A DNA stretch of 64,000 nucleotides from Sphaerisporangium krabiense (lineage in GTDB: Bacteria; Actinomycetota; Actinomycetes; Streptosporangiales; Streptosporangiaceae): assembly GCF_014200435.1 (NCBI RefSeq), contig NZ_JACHBR010000001.1, positions 2,666,001-2,730,000 on the forward strand, read 5' to 3'. Of the stretch, positions 34,012 through 41,678 are shown one piece after another. The notes beneath the pieces were generated by a model. That model was given only the letters and a program-made list of their open reading frames with translations, had not been told where the DNA came from and did no database searches. Both the position numbers and the translations under genes were made by a program. Each line of letters begins with the position of its first letter. Positions within the stretch are counted from its first letter, which is position 1.

Positions 34012-34344
34012 TCAGCCGCGCGGGGCGTACATGATGATCAGAACGCCGGCGAGGCAGATCGCGGCGCCGATGACGTCCCAGCGGTCGGGGTGGAACCTGT
34101 CGACCACCATGCCCCAGATCAGGGAACCGGCGACGAACACGCCCCCGTAGGCGGCGAGGATGCGGCCGAAATGGGCGTCCGGCTGGAAGGTCGCCACCAG
34201 GCCGTACAGGCCCAGGGCGACGAATCCGGCGCCGGCCCACAGCAGGCCGCGTTGCTCTCTGACGCCCTGCCACACCAGCCAGGCCCCGCCGATCTCGGCG
34301 AGGGCGGCGAGGACGAACAGCAGGAGAGAACGCACGACGGTCAC
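34012..34344 (-). CDS. YnfA-family (UPF0060) small membrane protein
   Basis: 110 residues from GTG 34344, chosen because it gives the family length and places [19 protein letters not shown] at the N-terminus. Four membrane helices are visible. Conserved blocks: [51 protein letters not shown]. YnfA proteins are small SMR-like efflux proteins. Confidence 0.92.
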   Translation of the reverse strand: MTVVRSLLLFVLAALAEIGGAWLVWQGVREQRGLLWAGAGFVALGLYGLVATFQPDAHFGRILAAYGGVFVAGSLIWGMVVDRFHPDRWDVIGAAICLAGVLIIMYAPRG

Positions 34345-34437
34345 GGCTGTGACCTTAAGGGACGCGCTCTCCCCGCCGGTGAGCCCCCTTCCCGTGGCCG
34401 CCGCAGCCGGCCACGTCCGCCCTCCCGGCACACCTGC

Positions 34438-35472
34438 TCATCGCGCGATCCGCGCGGCCGCCCTGGCCGCCAGTCCGTCGAGCACGTCGGCGTGAACCGC
34501 GGGCACCTCGACGTCCAGCGCCAGGTCCTCCGCGCCGGGGGTGAAGGTGAAGGCGAAGAACGAGCAGCATTCGCTCTCCTTGGCCGTCAGGTCCCGTGCG
34601 GTGCTCTCCACCTGTGCGCCCGCTGCCAGGGTGAGCCGCAGGCGGGTCGGCCGCACCCGTTCCAGACCCAGCAGGGACGAGGCGAACAGGTCGTCGAACT
34701 CCGCGACCCGCGACGGCCGGTCCTCCGTCGGAAGCGTGCACGCGGCCGGCGCCCACTCAGAGGGCTCCTGCCGAACCTGGCCGGGCGTGCAGCAGGAGCA
34801 CCCCGGTGCGCAGCCGCAGGCGTCGTCCGCCTCCGGCGAGGGCGGCGGCGGAGCGCAGCAGGCGTCGCCACGCCAGGCTTCCCGGCCCTCCTTGACCGCC
34901 ACGGCGGCGATGACCAGGGCGGCGACGGGATCCGCCCACGACCAGCCGAGCAGCGTGTTGAGCAGGAGCCCGGCCAGGAGCACGCCCGACAGGTAGGTGC
35001 ACAGCAGGGTCTGCTTGGAGTCGGCGACCGCGCTCGCCGAGCCGAGTTCCCGGCCGGCGCGACGCTGGGCTGCCGACAGGAACGGCATGACCATGAGGCT
35101 GAGGGCGGCGAGCACGATCCCCGGCGTGGAGTGCTCGGGCGCGCCGACGCCGGTGAGGGTTAGCGCCGAATCGACCGTGACGTAGGCGGCGAGCGCGAAG
35201 AACGACACGGCGATGATCCGCAGCGTGACCCGTTCTCGCGCTCGCGGGTCACGGCTGGAGAACTGCCAGGCGACGGCGGCGGCGGAGGCGACCTCGATCA
35301 CGGAGTCGAGGCCGAACGCGACGAGCGCTCCCGAGGAGGCGACCGTGCCCGCGGTGATGGCGACGGCCGCCTCGACCACGTTGTACGTGATCGTCGCCGC
35401 GACGAGGAGCCTGATCCGGCGATGCAGCGCCGCCCGGCGTACGGGGCTCGGGCCGAGCCCGACGGTGGTCAC
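34438..35472 (-). CDS. Cation-transporter fusion: CDF-like membrane domain, Cys-rich linker, C-terminal domain
   Basis: 344 residues from GTG 35472, which overlaps the upstream regulator stop as GTGA. About six membrane segments (~20-200) resemble cation-diffusion facilitators (AFGLDSVIEVASA, WADPVAALVIAAVAVKEG). A linker of about 30 residues carries seven Cys in ACC, ACGC and GCSCC motifs. A soluble C-terminal domain (~245-344) contains AKESECCSFFAFTF. The upstream gene is a CmtR-type metal sensor, so efflux of Cd, Pb or a similar soft metal is likely (inference). Confidence 0.75.
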   Translation of the reverse strand: MTTVGLGPSPVRRAALHRRIRLLVAATITYNVVEAAVAITAGTVASSGALVAFGLDSVIEVASAAAVAWQFSSRDPRARERVTLRIIAVSFFALAAYVTVDSALTLTGVGAPEHSTPGIVLAALSLMVMPFLSAAQRRAGRELGSASAVADSKQTLLCTYLSGVLLAGLLLNTLLGWSWADPVAALVIAAVAVKEGREAWRGDACCAPPPPSPEADDACGCAPGCSCCTPGQVRQEPSEWAPAACTLPTEDRPSRVAEFDDLFASSLLGLERVRPTRLRLTLAAGAQVESTARDLTAKESECCSFFAFTFTPGAEDLALDVEVPAVHADVLDGLAARAAARIAR

Positions 35473-35801
35473 GGGCAGCCCTGTTCGTCGTTCAGACACC
35501 GCTCGCCGGTGTCCACCGCCAGCACCACCCCGAGCAGGTCGTCTATCGCGTGCGCCAGCCGCGGGTCGGCGATCTCGTACCGGGTCTGGCGGCCTTCCTC
35601 GGCCCCGACCACGAGGCCGCAGCCGCGCAGGCAGGTCAGGTGGTTGGAGACGTTGGACCTGGTGAGGCCGAGGCGTTCGGCCAGTCGCGCGGGGTACTCC
35701 GGCCCCTCAAGCAGGGCGATCAGGATGCGGCATCGGGTCGGGTCGGCCAGCGCCTTGCCGAGGCGGGCCATGGCGTCCATGCGTGTGGCGGCGGTCAGCA
35801 C
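35469..35801 (-). CDS. ArsR/SmtB-family metal-sensing repressor, CmtR type
   Basis: 110 residues from GTG 35801. Winged helix with GLTRSNVSNHLTCLRGCGLVV. The C-x3-C pair in CLRGCG matches the alpha-4 metal site of mycobacterial CmtR (Cys57/Cys61), and further Cys lie in the tail (GERCLNDEQGC), as for CmtR Cys102. CmtR releases DNA on binding Cd(II) or Pb(II). A perfect 18-bp palindrome lies 10-27 bp upstream of the start. Confidence 0.88.
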   Translation of the reverse strand: MLTAATRMDAMARLGKALADPTRCRILIALLEGPEYPARLAERLGLTRSNVSNHLTCLRGCGLVVGAEEGRQTRYEIADPRLAHAIDDLLGVVLAVDTGERCLNDEQGCP

Positions 35802-35810
35802 GCCCCAACG

Positions 35811-35828
35811 GTACAGCGACCGCTGTAC
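35811..35828. promoter_or_regulatory. Perfect 18-bp palindrome, metal-sensor operator
   Basis: GTACAGCG and CGCTGTAC flank a 2-base centre immediately upstream of the CmtR-like gene. This is the expected form and position of an ArsR-family autoregulatory operator. Confidence 0.8.
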
Positions 35829-35948
35829 TACAGTCCAGACTGAATTCACTCCCCGCTGACCAATGACGCCGACGCGCGAAGCCGTGCGAACGGGACCGCC
35901 GAATGAGGGGTACGCGGCCCGGCCGGGCCGGCCCCGCGCCGCCGGAGG

Positions 35949-35983
35949 ACGTGCCAGGTGACACCTTGGGCCACCTGGCACGT
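35949..35983 (-). terminator. Intrinsic terminator, 12-bp perfect stem
   Basis: 35949-35960 pairs exactly with 35972-35983 around an 11-base loop, 12 bp beyond the stop of the sigma-factor partner gene (ends 35995). Confidence 0.75.
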
Positions 35984-35994
35984 GCCTTCGGGGT

Positions 35995-36774
35995 CTAGGA
36001 CTTGGGCGGCCTCGGCTCGCGCGGCGGGGCGGCCGGGACGTCCGTGGTGCAGGTCAGCGGGGCGTCGGCGGGGACGAGGACCATCGAGACCGCGACCCGG
36101 CTGGGGGAGTCGGGCTGGTAGTCGTCGGTCCTCATGCCGATGACCAGCTTGGTCGCCGGGGGCATCGCGGACGGCCTGATGACCATCCAGGTGGCCGCCG
36201 GGGGTTCCTCGCCCTGGTCGGCAGGGGTCTTGCCGGGCCCCTTCTCCTGTCCGGCGGTGGTCTTGCCGGGCGGCTCCTCCTGCCCGCTGGCGCCGGGCTT
36301 CTTCTCCCGCCGGTCGACGATCTTGCCGTGGTGGGGATCCTGCCGGACCACCTTCTCGATGTCGGCCAGGTCCTGCGCCGGGTTCGACGGCTCGCACCAC
36401 TTGTTGATGGTGATCTGCGCGGGGACGCCGGCCTGGGCGAGCGTCCGCCGCATGATCTCCGGATCCAGCGACTGCCGCTTGGTCAGCTTCACGGTGACCG
36501 TGCCGTCGGGGTTGGTGTCGACGGAGAAGGCGGCCAGGTGCACGTGGACCTCGTCGCCGGCGGCCACCGGCGGCGCGTTCACCCGGGGGCCGGTCAGGAC
36601 CGGCAGCCCCAGCGCCGTCACCAAAGTGGTGCCCACCACGGTGCCCGCCACCACGCCGCCGACCCTGCGGCGGCGGCGCGACCGGCCCGCCGCCACGAGC
36701 TCCCGCACGGGCGTGCGCATGCGCACCCCGGCCATCGCGTCGCGCACCGTGCCCAGTACGTCATCGTCGTTCAT
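35995..36774 (-). CDS. Membrane-anchored partner of the ECF sigma factor (hypothetical)
   Basis: 259 residues from ATG 36774, overlapping the sigma factor stop as ATGA. A short cytoplasmic N-terminus with an Arg-rich run (AAGRSRRRRRVGG) is followed by one membrane span (~38-60) and a mainly extracytoplasmic domain. That domain has a long charged Pro/Gly/Lys/Glu-rich insert (~150-185). Layout and coupling resemble an anti-sigma factor, but no zinc-type anti-sigma motif is visible, so the role is inferred from position. Confidence 0.7.
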   Translation of the reverse strand: MNDDDVLGTVRDAMAGVRMRTPVRELVAAGRSRRRRRVGGVVAGTVVGTTLVTALGLPVLTGPRVNAPPVAAGDEVHVHLAAFSVDTNPDGTVTVKLTKRQSLDPEIMRRTLAQAGVPAQITINKWCEPSNPAQDLADIEKVVRQDPHHGKIVDRREKKPGASGQEEPPGKTTAGQEKGPGKTPADQGEEPPAATWMVIRPSAMPPATKLVIGMRTDDYQPDSPSRVAVSMVLVPADAPLTCTTDVPAAPPREPRPPKS

Positions 36775-37286
36775 CGTTCGCCCTCCTGGCTGTTGACTGT
36801 CGCGAGATCTCCGCGCAGCGTCGCGACGGCGCGCGACAGGTGCGTGGTGACGGTTCCGGGAGCGATCCCCAGGGTCCTGGCCGCGGTCTCGGTGTCCAGA
36901 TCGAGGAAGACGCGCAACGCGACCACCTCCCGCTGCCGCCGCGGCAACCGCCGCAACGCCGCCAGCAGGGCGGGGTCCACGTCGTCGTCGCCGGTCGCCG
37001 TGCGGTCCACGGCTTCGTGACCCGCCAGGGCGACCTCGTGGCGGCGCCGTCGCCACCAGGTGACCCGGGTGTTCAGCGCCACCCGGACGATCCAGGCGTG
37101 CGGCGCCGGATGCCGGCCGACCTTCCGCCACGACGTCCACGCCCGCGTGAACGCCTCGGCGACGAGGTCCTCGGCCAGCTGCCGGTCACCGGTGGCGGCC
37201 AGCACCGCCCGGAGGCAGGCATCCCGGTTTCCCTGGTAAAAGTCCTCGAACTCCAGATGCTCCACGTCCCCTATACGCACGGGCAT
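36771..37286 (-). CDS. ECF RNA polymerase sigma factor (SigE-like, short)
   Basis: 171 residues. Sigma region 2 at ~12-75 (RQLAEDLVAEAFTRAWTSW) and region 4 at ~110-160 (LPRRQREVVALRVFLDLDTE, IAPGTVTTHLSRA). The promoter or signal it serves is not visible. It is translationally coupled to the membrane protein that follows. Confidence 0.93.
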   Translation of the reverse strand: MPVRIGDVEHLEFEDFYQGNRDACLRAVLAATGDRQLAEDLVAEAFTRAWTSWRKVGRHPAPHAWIVRVALNTRVTWWRRRRHEVALAGHEAVDRTATGDDDVDPALLAALRRLPRRQREVVALRVFLDLDTETAARTLGIAPGTVTTHLSRAVATLRGDLATVNSQEGER

Positions 37287-37723
37287 GGCGACACGCTTAC
37301 GTCTTCTCCACCGGCGTCCGGGCTCCGGTCGCCGAACCGGTCCGCACGGGTGCCGGCGGCTGCTCGCCCGCGGCGACGCCGCCGAGGGCGTCCTGGGGCG
37401 GCGATCGCTGACGTGTTCCTTGCCGTCGGTCTCACCGGAGGTGGGGCGCGTACACCCGGGAATCTATCTCGCTGGCCTGTGAATTACCTTTCGGCGGGAT
37501 CGATCTTCGATTCGCATTCCAGTGTGCTTTCTTCTTTTGCGGGAAATTTTGACGGGAGATGGCTGATATGCCGGGCCGGTTTGACGGCCCGAATGTGCCG
37601 TGGGGCCGGGGATATCGGCGCGCGGCGCCGAGGTCACGGGCCGTGTTTATGGATCGCGGGCCTGGGGATGGTTGTCGCGTAATCGCCCATTTCAGGGCGA
37701 AACCCCGAATCCGGGAGGCTCTC
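37287..37723. other. Upstream region of the peptide/prolyl oligopeptidase genes
   Basis: Roughly 440 bases without a convincing gene. 37480-37560 is markedly AT-richer than its surroundings and is the likely promoter zone for rightward transcription. A frame open from ATG 37559/37568 runs into the 31-codon peptide gene and would give an 83-86-residue form. Its upstream part looks non-coding in composition. Confidence 0.4.
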
Positions 37724-37819
37724 ATGAACGGATTCCTGCCGTATCGCGACTCCACTCCGGCTGCCCGCGTCGGCGGCGTCCGCGGCTGGCAGGCGGACAT
37801 TCTCCGCGGCGAGTCGTAA
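37724..37819 (+). CDS. 31-residue peptide gene upstream of prolyl oligopeptidase
   Basis: ATG 37724 has GGGAGG six bases upstream. The product begins MNGFLPYRDST, continues with PAARVGG and VRGWQAD and ends ILRGES: a Pro-containing, Arg-rich, non-membrane peptide with no Cys. A 14-bp hairpin and then the peptidase gene follow. A secreted signal, RiPP precursor or leader peptide are all possible. No precursor family was recognised, and no tailoring enzyme other than the peptidase is adjacent. Confidence 0.5.
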   Translation: MNGFLPYRDSTPAARVGGVRGWQADILRGES

Positions 37820-37829
37820 CCCAGTAAGC

Positions 37830-37865
37830 CGAGGTACTGCGGCGCGTAAAGGCCGCAGTACCTCG
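37830..37865 (+). terminator. Perfect 14-bp hairpin between peptide gene and peptidase gene
   Basis: 37830-37843 and 37852-37865 are exact complements with an 8-base loop, 10 bp after the peptide stop and 38 bp before the peptidase start. It may terminate or attenuate, leaving more peptide than peptidase message. Confidence 0.75.
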
Positions 37866-37902
37866 ACCTGTAGCAGGCGGGGCGATACATCCGGAGGGAT
37901 TT

Positions 37903-40041
37903 GTGGCGCGATTGTCGTACCCTGCCGCCCGGCGCGGCGATACGGTGGACGATCTGTTCGGATTCTCGGTTTCCGATCCCTACCGGTGGATGGAGGACGC
38001 CGAGGACGCGCGCGTGCGCGACTGGGCCGCGGCGCAGGATCGCCTCTTCCACGTGTGTCGCGCCGGATGGCCGGAGCGCCGGCTGTGGGCGTCCCTGCTG
38101 GACGAGGTCTCCTCCTTCGGCGTCACGGAACCCCCGACGGTCCGTGGTTCCGTCATGTTCCTCGCCGAGCGAGCGCGTGGCGACGAACAACGCCGCCTGC
38201 TGGTCGTCGGCGCCGAGGGCGACACGCGGGTGCTGGTGGACCCCGTCGAGATCGACCCCTCCGGCAACACCGGGCTGTACGCCTGGTGGCCGTCGCGCGA
38301 GGGCGAACGGGTCGCCGTCCAGCTGGAGGTCGCCGAGCGGCCCGGCAGCGACATCATGGTGCTCGACGTGCGCACCGGCGCGACGGTGGACGGGCCGTTG
38401 CCGCGCGCCCGCAACACCTCGCTCGCCTGGCTGCCCGGCGGCGAGGCGTTCTACTACGTCAGCCGTGTCCCCGACGAGGAACTGGCCCCCGGCGACACGC
38501 GCCTGCAGCGGCGGGTGCGGTTGCACCACATCGGTTCACCCTGGCAGGACGACATCGTGGTGTTCGGCGGCGAGGACGCCCCGGACCACTACTACGGGCT
38601 CACCGTCAGCGCCGACGGCCGTCATCTGGCGATCACCGCCATGGCCGGGCCCACCTCGTACAACGACGTGTACATGGCCGATCTGGACGATCCGCGATCC
38701 CCGCGCTTCGTCCGGATCGTGGACGGGCGCGCCACCCGCGCCCGCGTCCTGCCGCGCTTCCTGGCCGGCGACGATCTGCTGCTGGTCACCGATCACCAGG
38801 CCCCGTGCGGCCGCGTCTGCGTGGCCCGCCGGGACGGCGCCGGCCCGGCCGCGTGGCGGACGCTGGTCGCCGAGGATCCCGATGCCCCCTTGGACGAGTG
38901 CGCCGTGCTGGACGACCCGGCACTTCCCCGGCCCCTGCTGCTGGTCGCGCGCACCCGCCACGGCGCCTCCACCCTCACCCTGCACGACCTGGCCACCGGC
39001 CGCGACCTCACCACCCTGCCCCTTCCCGGCGCGGGCGTGGTGTCATCCCTGCGCGCCGGCGCGCCACACGGCCGCCACGCCTGGTTCGGCTACTGCGACG
39101 CGACCACACCTCCCACGATCTACCGCTACGACGCCCTCACCGGCGAGATGGAACAACGCGCCGGCGCCTCGATAGCCGGGCACCGCCCGCGCATCCGCAG
39201 CCGCGGCGTCCGCTATCGCGCCGGAGACGGCACCGAGATCACGATGTTCCTGTTCACCCCGGCCGGAGAAGACCAGGGCTCCCGTCCGACGCTGCTCTAC
39301 GGCTACGGCAGCTTCGGCATGCCGATGCGCCCCTGGTTCTTCCCCATGGCGGCCGCGTGGGTCGGCGCCGGCGGCGCCTACGCGGTCGCCTGTGTCCGCG
39401 GCGGCGGCGAAGAAGGGCAGCGGTGGCACGACGCCGGCCGCGGGCCGCGCAAGCATCGCGCGGTCAGCGACTTCAACGACGCCGCGGCCTGGCTCATCGA
39501 CACGGGCCGGACCACGCGCGACCAGTTGGCGATCTTCGGCCAGTCCGCCGGCGGCCTCCTGGTCACCGCCGCCGCCGTACAGCGACCGGAGCTGTACGCG
39601 GCGGTCATCGCCGAAGGCCCGCTGTGCGACATGGTGCGCTACGAGAGCTTCGGCCTGGGCCGCACGTGGACCGACGAGTTCGGCACCGCCGCCGACCCCC
39701 GGCAGCTCCCGTGGCTGCTCCGCTACTCCCCCTACCACGCCGTCACCCCCGGAGTCCCCTATCCCGCGTTCCTGTTCACCGGAGCGGTCACCGACCTGCA
39801 GACCGGCGAGGCCCACGTCACCAAGATGTGCGCGGCCCTGCAACACGCCACCACCGGCGACCGCCCGATCCTCATGCGCCGCGACCCCGACACCGCCCAC
39901 GCCGCCTTCCCCGCCGGCAAGGAACACGCCCTGTCCACCGACATCCTCACCTTCGCCGCGGAACACACCGGCCTGTCCCTGACGAAGGCCGCACCCATGC
40001 CCCCGCACCTGACCACCGCGGACGCGGGCGACGTCAATTAG
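37903..40041 (+). CDS. Prolyl oligopeptidase-family (S9A) serine peptidase
   Basis: 712 residues from GTG 37903 with GGAGGG upstream, the typical S9A length. N-terminal DPYRWMEDAEDARV is the POP signature start. A beta-propeller (~70-420) is followed by the hydrolase domain. Catalytic triad by position: S548 in GQSAGG, D631 in GAVTDLQTGE, H666 in TAHAAF; the His context is less canonical than GHG. No signal peptide, so it is cytosolic. It cuts small peptides after Pro; the upstream 31-mer is a possible substrate. Confidence 0.9.
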   Translation: MARLSYPAARRGDTVDDLFGFSVSDPYRWMEDAEDARVRDWAAAQDRLFHVCRAGWPERRLWASLLDEVSSFGVTEPPTVRGSVMFLAERARGDEQRRLLVVGAEGDTRVLVDPVEIDPSGNTGLYAWWPSREGERVAVQLEVAERPGSDIMVLDVRTGATVDGPLPRARNTSLAWLPGGEAFYYVSRVPDEELAPGDTRLQRRVRLHHIGSPWQDDIVVFGGEDAPDHYYGLTVSADGRHLAITAMAGPTSYNDVYMADLDDPRSPRFVRIVDGRATRARVLPRFLAGDDLLLVTDHQAPCGRVCVARRDGAGPAAWRTLVAEDPDAPLDECAVLDDPALPRPLLLVARTRHGASTLTLHDLATGRDLTTLPLPGAGVVSSLRAGAPHGRHAWFGYCDATTPPTIYRYDALTGEMEQRAGASIAGHRPRIRSRGVRYRAGDGTEITMFLFTPAGEDQGSRPTLLYGYGSFGMPMRPWFFPMAAAWVGAGGAYAVACVRGGGEEGQRWHDAGRGPRKHRAVSDFNDAAAWLIDTGRTTRDQLAIFGQSAGGLLVTAAAVQRPELYAAVIAEGPLCDMVRYESFGLGRTWTDEFGTAADPRQLPWLLRYSPYHAVTPGVPYPAFLFTGAVTDLQTGEAHVTKMCAALQHATTGDRPILMRRDPDTAHAAFPAGKEHALSTDILTFAAEHTGLSLTKAAPMPPHLTTADAGDVN

Positions 40042-40065
40042 CCGCCCGGTGGGCATGCCTTCGCG

Positions 40066-40590
40066 TTACGGCAGGACCAGCTCCTGCACCTTGACCGCCA
40101 CGAGGCGGCCGGACGGTGCGGCGTTGTATTCGACCCGGACCGGCAGGGCGCCCTGCTTCAGGCGTGTCAGCAGGTGGCTCGGGAGGCACTTCTTGGTGCC
40201 CAGGGCCTGCTTGTCGGAGGTGTCGTAGGGGTAGCCGGCCGGGGGCTTGCCGCACTTCTTGTTGACCTGGCGGAAGTCGAGCCTGCCGGTGTAGCGGATC
40301 TTCAGCTTGGCGCCGGTCTTGCCGCCGAGCTCCCAGGCGAGCTGGCCGCTCTCGCCGAGTTCCGTCCGGCGGGCCTTGCGCGGGGTCATGGACAGGGCCG
40401 AGTCGCCGGAGCGTACGGCCCAGCCGTAGACGACCTTGGCCTTGGCCGCCGACGCCGCGGCGGGCCGCGCGATGGCGGCTTGCGCGGCGGCGGGCCGCGC
40501 GGTGGTGGCTTGCGCGGCGGTGGGGGACGCGGTGGCGGTGAACGCAAGGGCGAGGCCGGCGGCGGCGCCGGTCAACGTCGATCTCATCAC
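40066..40590 (-). CDS. Small secreted protein, Ala-rich N-terminus
   Basis: About 174 residues; GTG 40590 or ATG 40587, with GGAGAG upstream. Signal peptide, then an Ala-rich repetitive linker (RPAAAQAAIARPAAA), then a ~120-residue basic domain (KLKIRYTGRLDF, KKCGKPPAGYPYD, KKCLPSHLL) with two Cys likely forming a disulfide. Family not recognised. It converges on the peptidase gene with a 24-bp gap. Confidence 0.65.
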   Translation of the reverse strand: MMRSTLTGAAAGLALAFTATASPTAAQATTARPAAAQAAIARPAAASAAKAKVVYGWAVRSGDSALSMTPRKARRTELGESGQLAWELGGKTGAKLKIRYTGRLDFRQVNKKCGKPPAGYPYDTSDKQALGTKKCLPSHLLTRLKQGALPVRVEYNAAPSGRLVAVKVQELVLP

Positions 40591-40707
40591 TGTCTCTCCT
40601 CGTCGAAAGCCGATGGTCTACGGGGCGACTATGGCCGACCCGGATTGCAGGACGAGCGCAACGGTGTCGCAACGGCCGTCATCCGGCGGATGGGCGTCGT
40701 GGTGGCG

Positions 40708-41547
40708 CTACGGGCGGACCGCCGCGGGGACGGCGACCTCGGCGGAGAGCACCTGGCCGGTGCCCGGCGGGACCATCTCCGGGAGGCGCCATCGGGCCGC
40801 CAGGATGAACAGCGTCCTGCCGTCGGGGCCGCCCAGCGCGCAGGCGAAGCAGCCGCGGTCGACCTCGATCGTCTGGAGGACCTCGCCGCCCTCGCGGACA
40901 CGGACGCAGCGCTGGGTGCCGACGTCGGCGTACCAGACGGCCCCCTCGGCGTCGAGGCAGACGCCGTCCGGGTGGTCGTCGCCGGTGTCGGCCCAGACGC
41001 GGCGGCCGGACAGGGAGCCGTCGGGCTCGATGGCGAAGGCGGTGAGCCTGTTGCCGTAGGAGTCGGCGACGATCAACGTCGCGCCGTCCGGTGTGACGGC
41101 CATGCCGTTGGGGAAGGCGATGTCGCCGGCCACCTGGCGCGCCGAGCCGTCGGGGGCGACGTGCACGACGGTGCCGGGGGCGAACGCCTCGCCGGTGCCC
41201 ATGGCGAAGCCGATGCGGTTGACGTAGACGTGGCCGCCCGGGGCGACGGCGATGTCGTTCCAGTGGCGGCCGAGCCCGCTCAGGTCGGCGCGGGTGACCA
41301 GGGAGCCGTCCGGTTCCTGACGCAGCAGCAGGCCCCGCGCGGAGTCGACGATCAGCAGCCGCCCGTCGGCGTCCCGGGCCGTGCAGAGGGGGAGGGAGCC
41401 GACGCGGGCCACCACCTCGTGCGTGCCGTCGAGGGCGAGCGCGATCACCTCGCCCGCCGTCCAGTCGGAGAAGTACAGGCGCCCGTCGTGCCAGTGCGGC
41501 GACTCGACCAGGCCGAGACCGGTGAGCCGGGTACGTGGTGGGGACAT
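40708..41547 (-). CDS. SMP-30/gluconolactonase/LRE-family protein
   Basis: 279 residues from ATG 41547 with AAGGAG seven bases upstream. A six-bladed beta-propeller with metal-binding Glu in LVESPHWH, Asn in LGRHWNDIAVAP, and Asp/Asn in FPNGMAVTPDG and DDHPDGVCLD. It probably hydrolyses a sugar-acid lactone. It is not obviously operonic: 131 bp separate it from the asparagine-synthase-like gene. Confidence 0.9.
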   Translation of the reverse strand: MSPPRTRLTGLGLVESPHWHDGRLYFSDWTAGEVIALALDGTHEVVARVGSLPLCTARDADGRLLIVDSARGLLLRQEPDGSLVTRADLSGLGRHWNDIAVAPGGHVYVNRIGFAMGTGEAFAPGTVVHVAPDGSARQVAGDIAFPNGMAVTPDGATLIVADSYGNRLTAFAIEPDGSLSGRRVWADTGDDHPDGVCLDAEGAVWYADVGTQRCVRVREGGEVLQTIEVDRGCFACALGGPDGRTLFILAARWRLPEMVPPGTGQVLSAEVAVPAAVRP

Positions 41548-41678
41548 CGCGGGCTCCTTCGTCGACGGGCTGATCGGCGGGCCGACGCGGGTTCCGGCCG
41601 TGCAGCACGGTACGCGACCGGTGCGACAGTTCCGGGCCGGCGCCGCGACCGGGCGGGGCGGCCCCGTGGGGAGGCGGA

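Noticed and set aside
37559-37819. 86-codon frame as a larger protein ending in the 31-mer
   Set aside because: The ribosome-binding site is too close to ATG 37559 and the upstream part lacks coding character. The internal ATG 37724 has a much better site.
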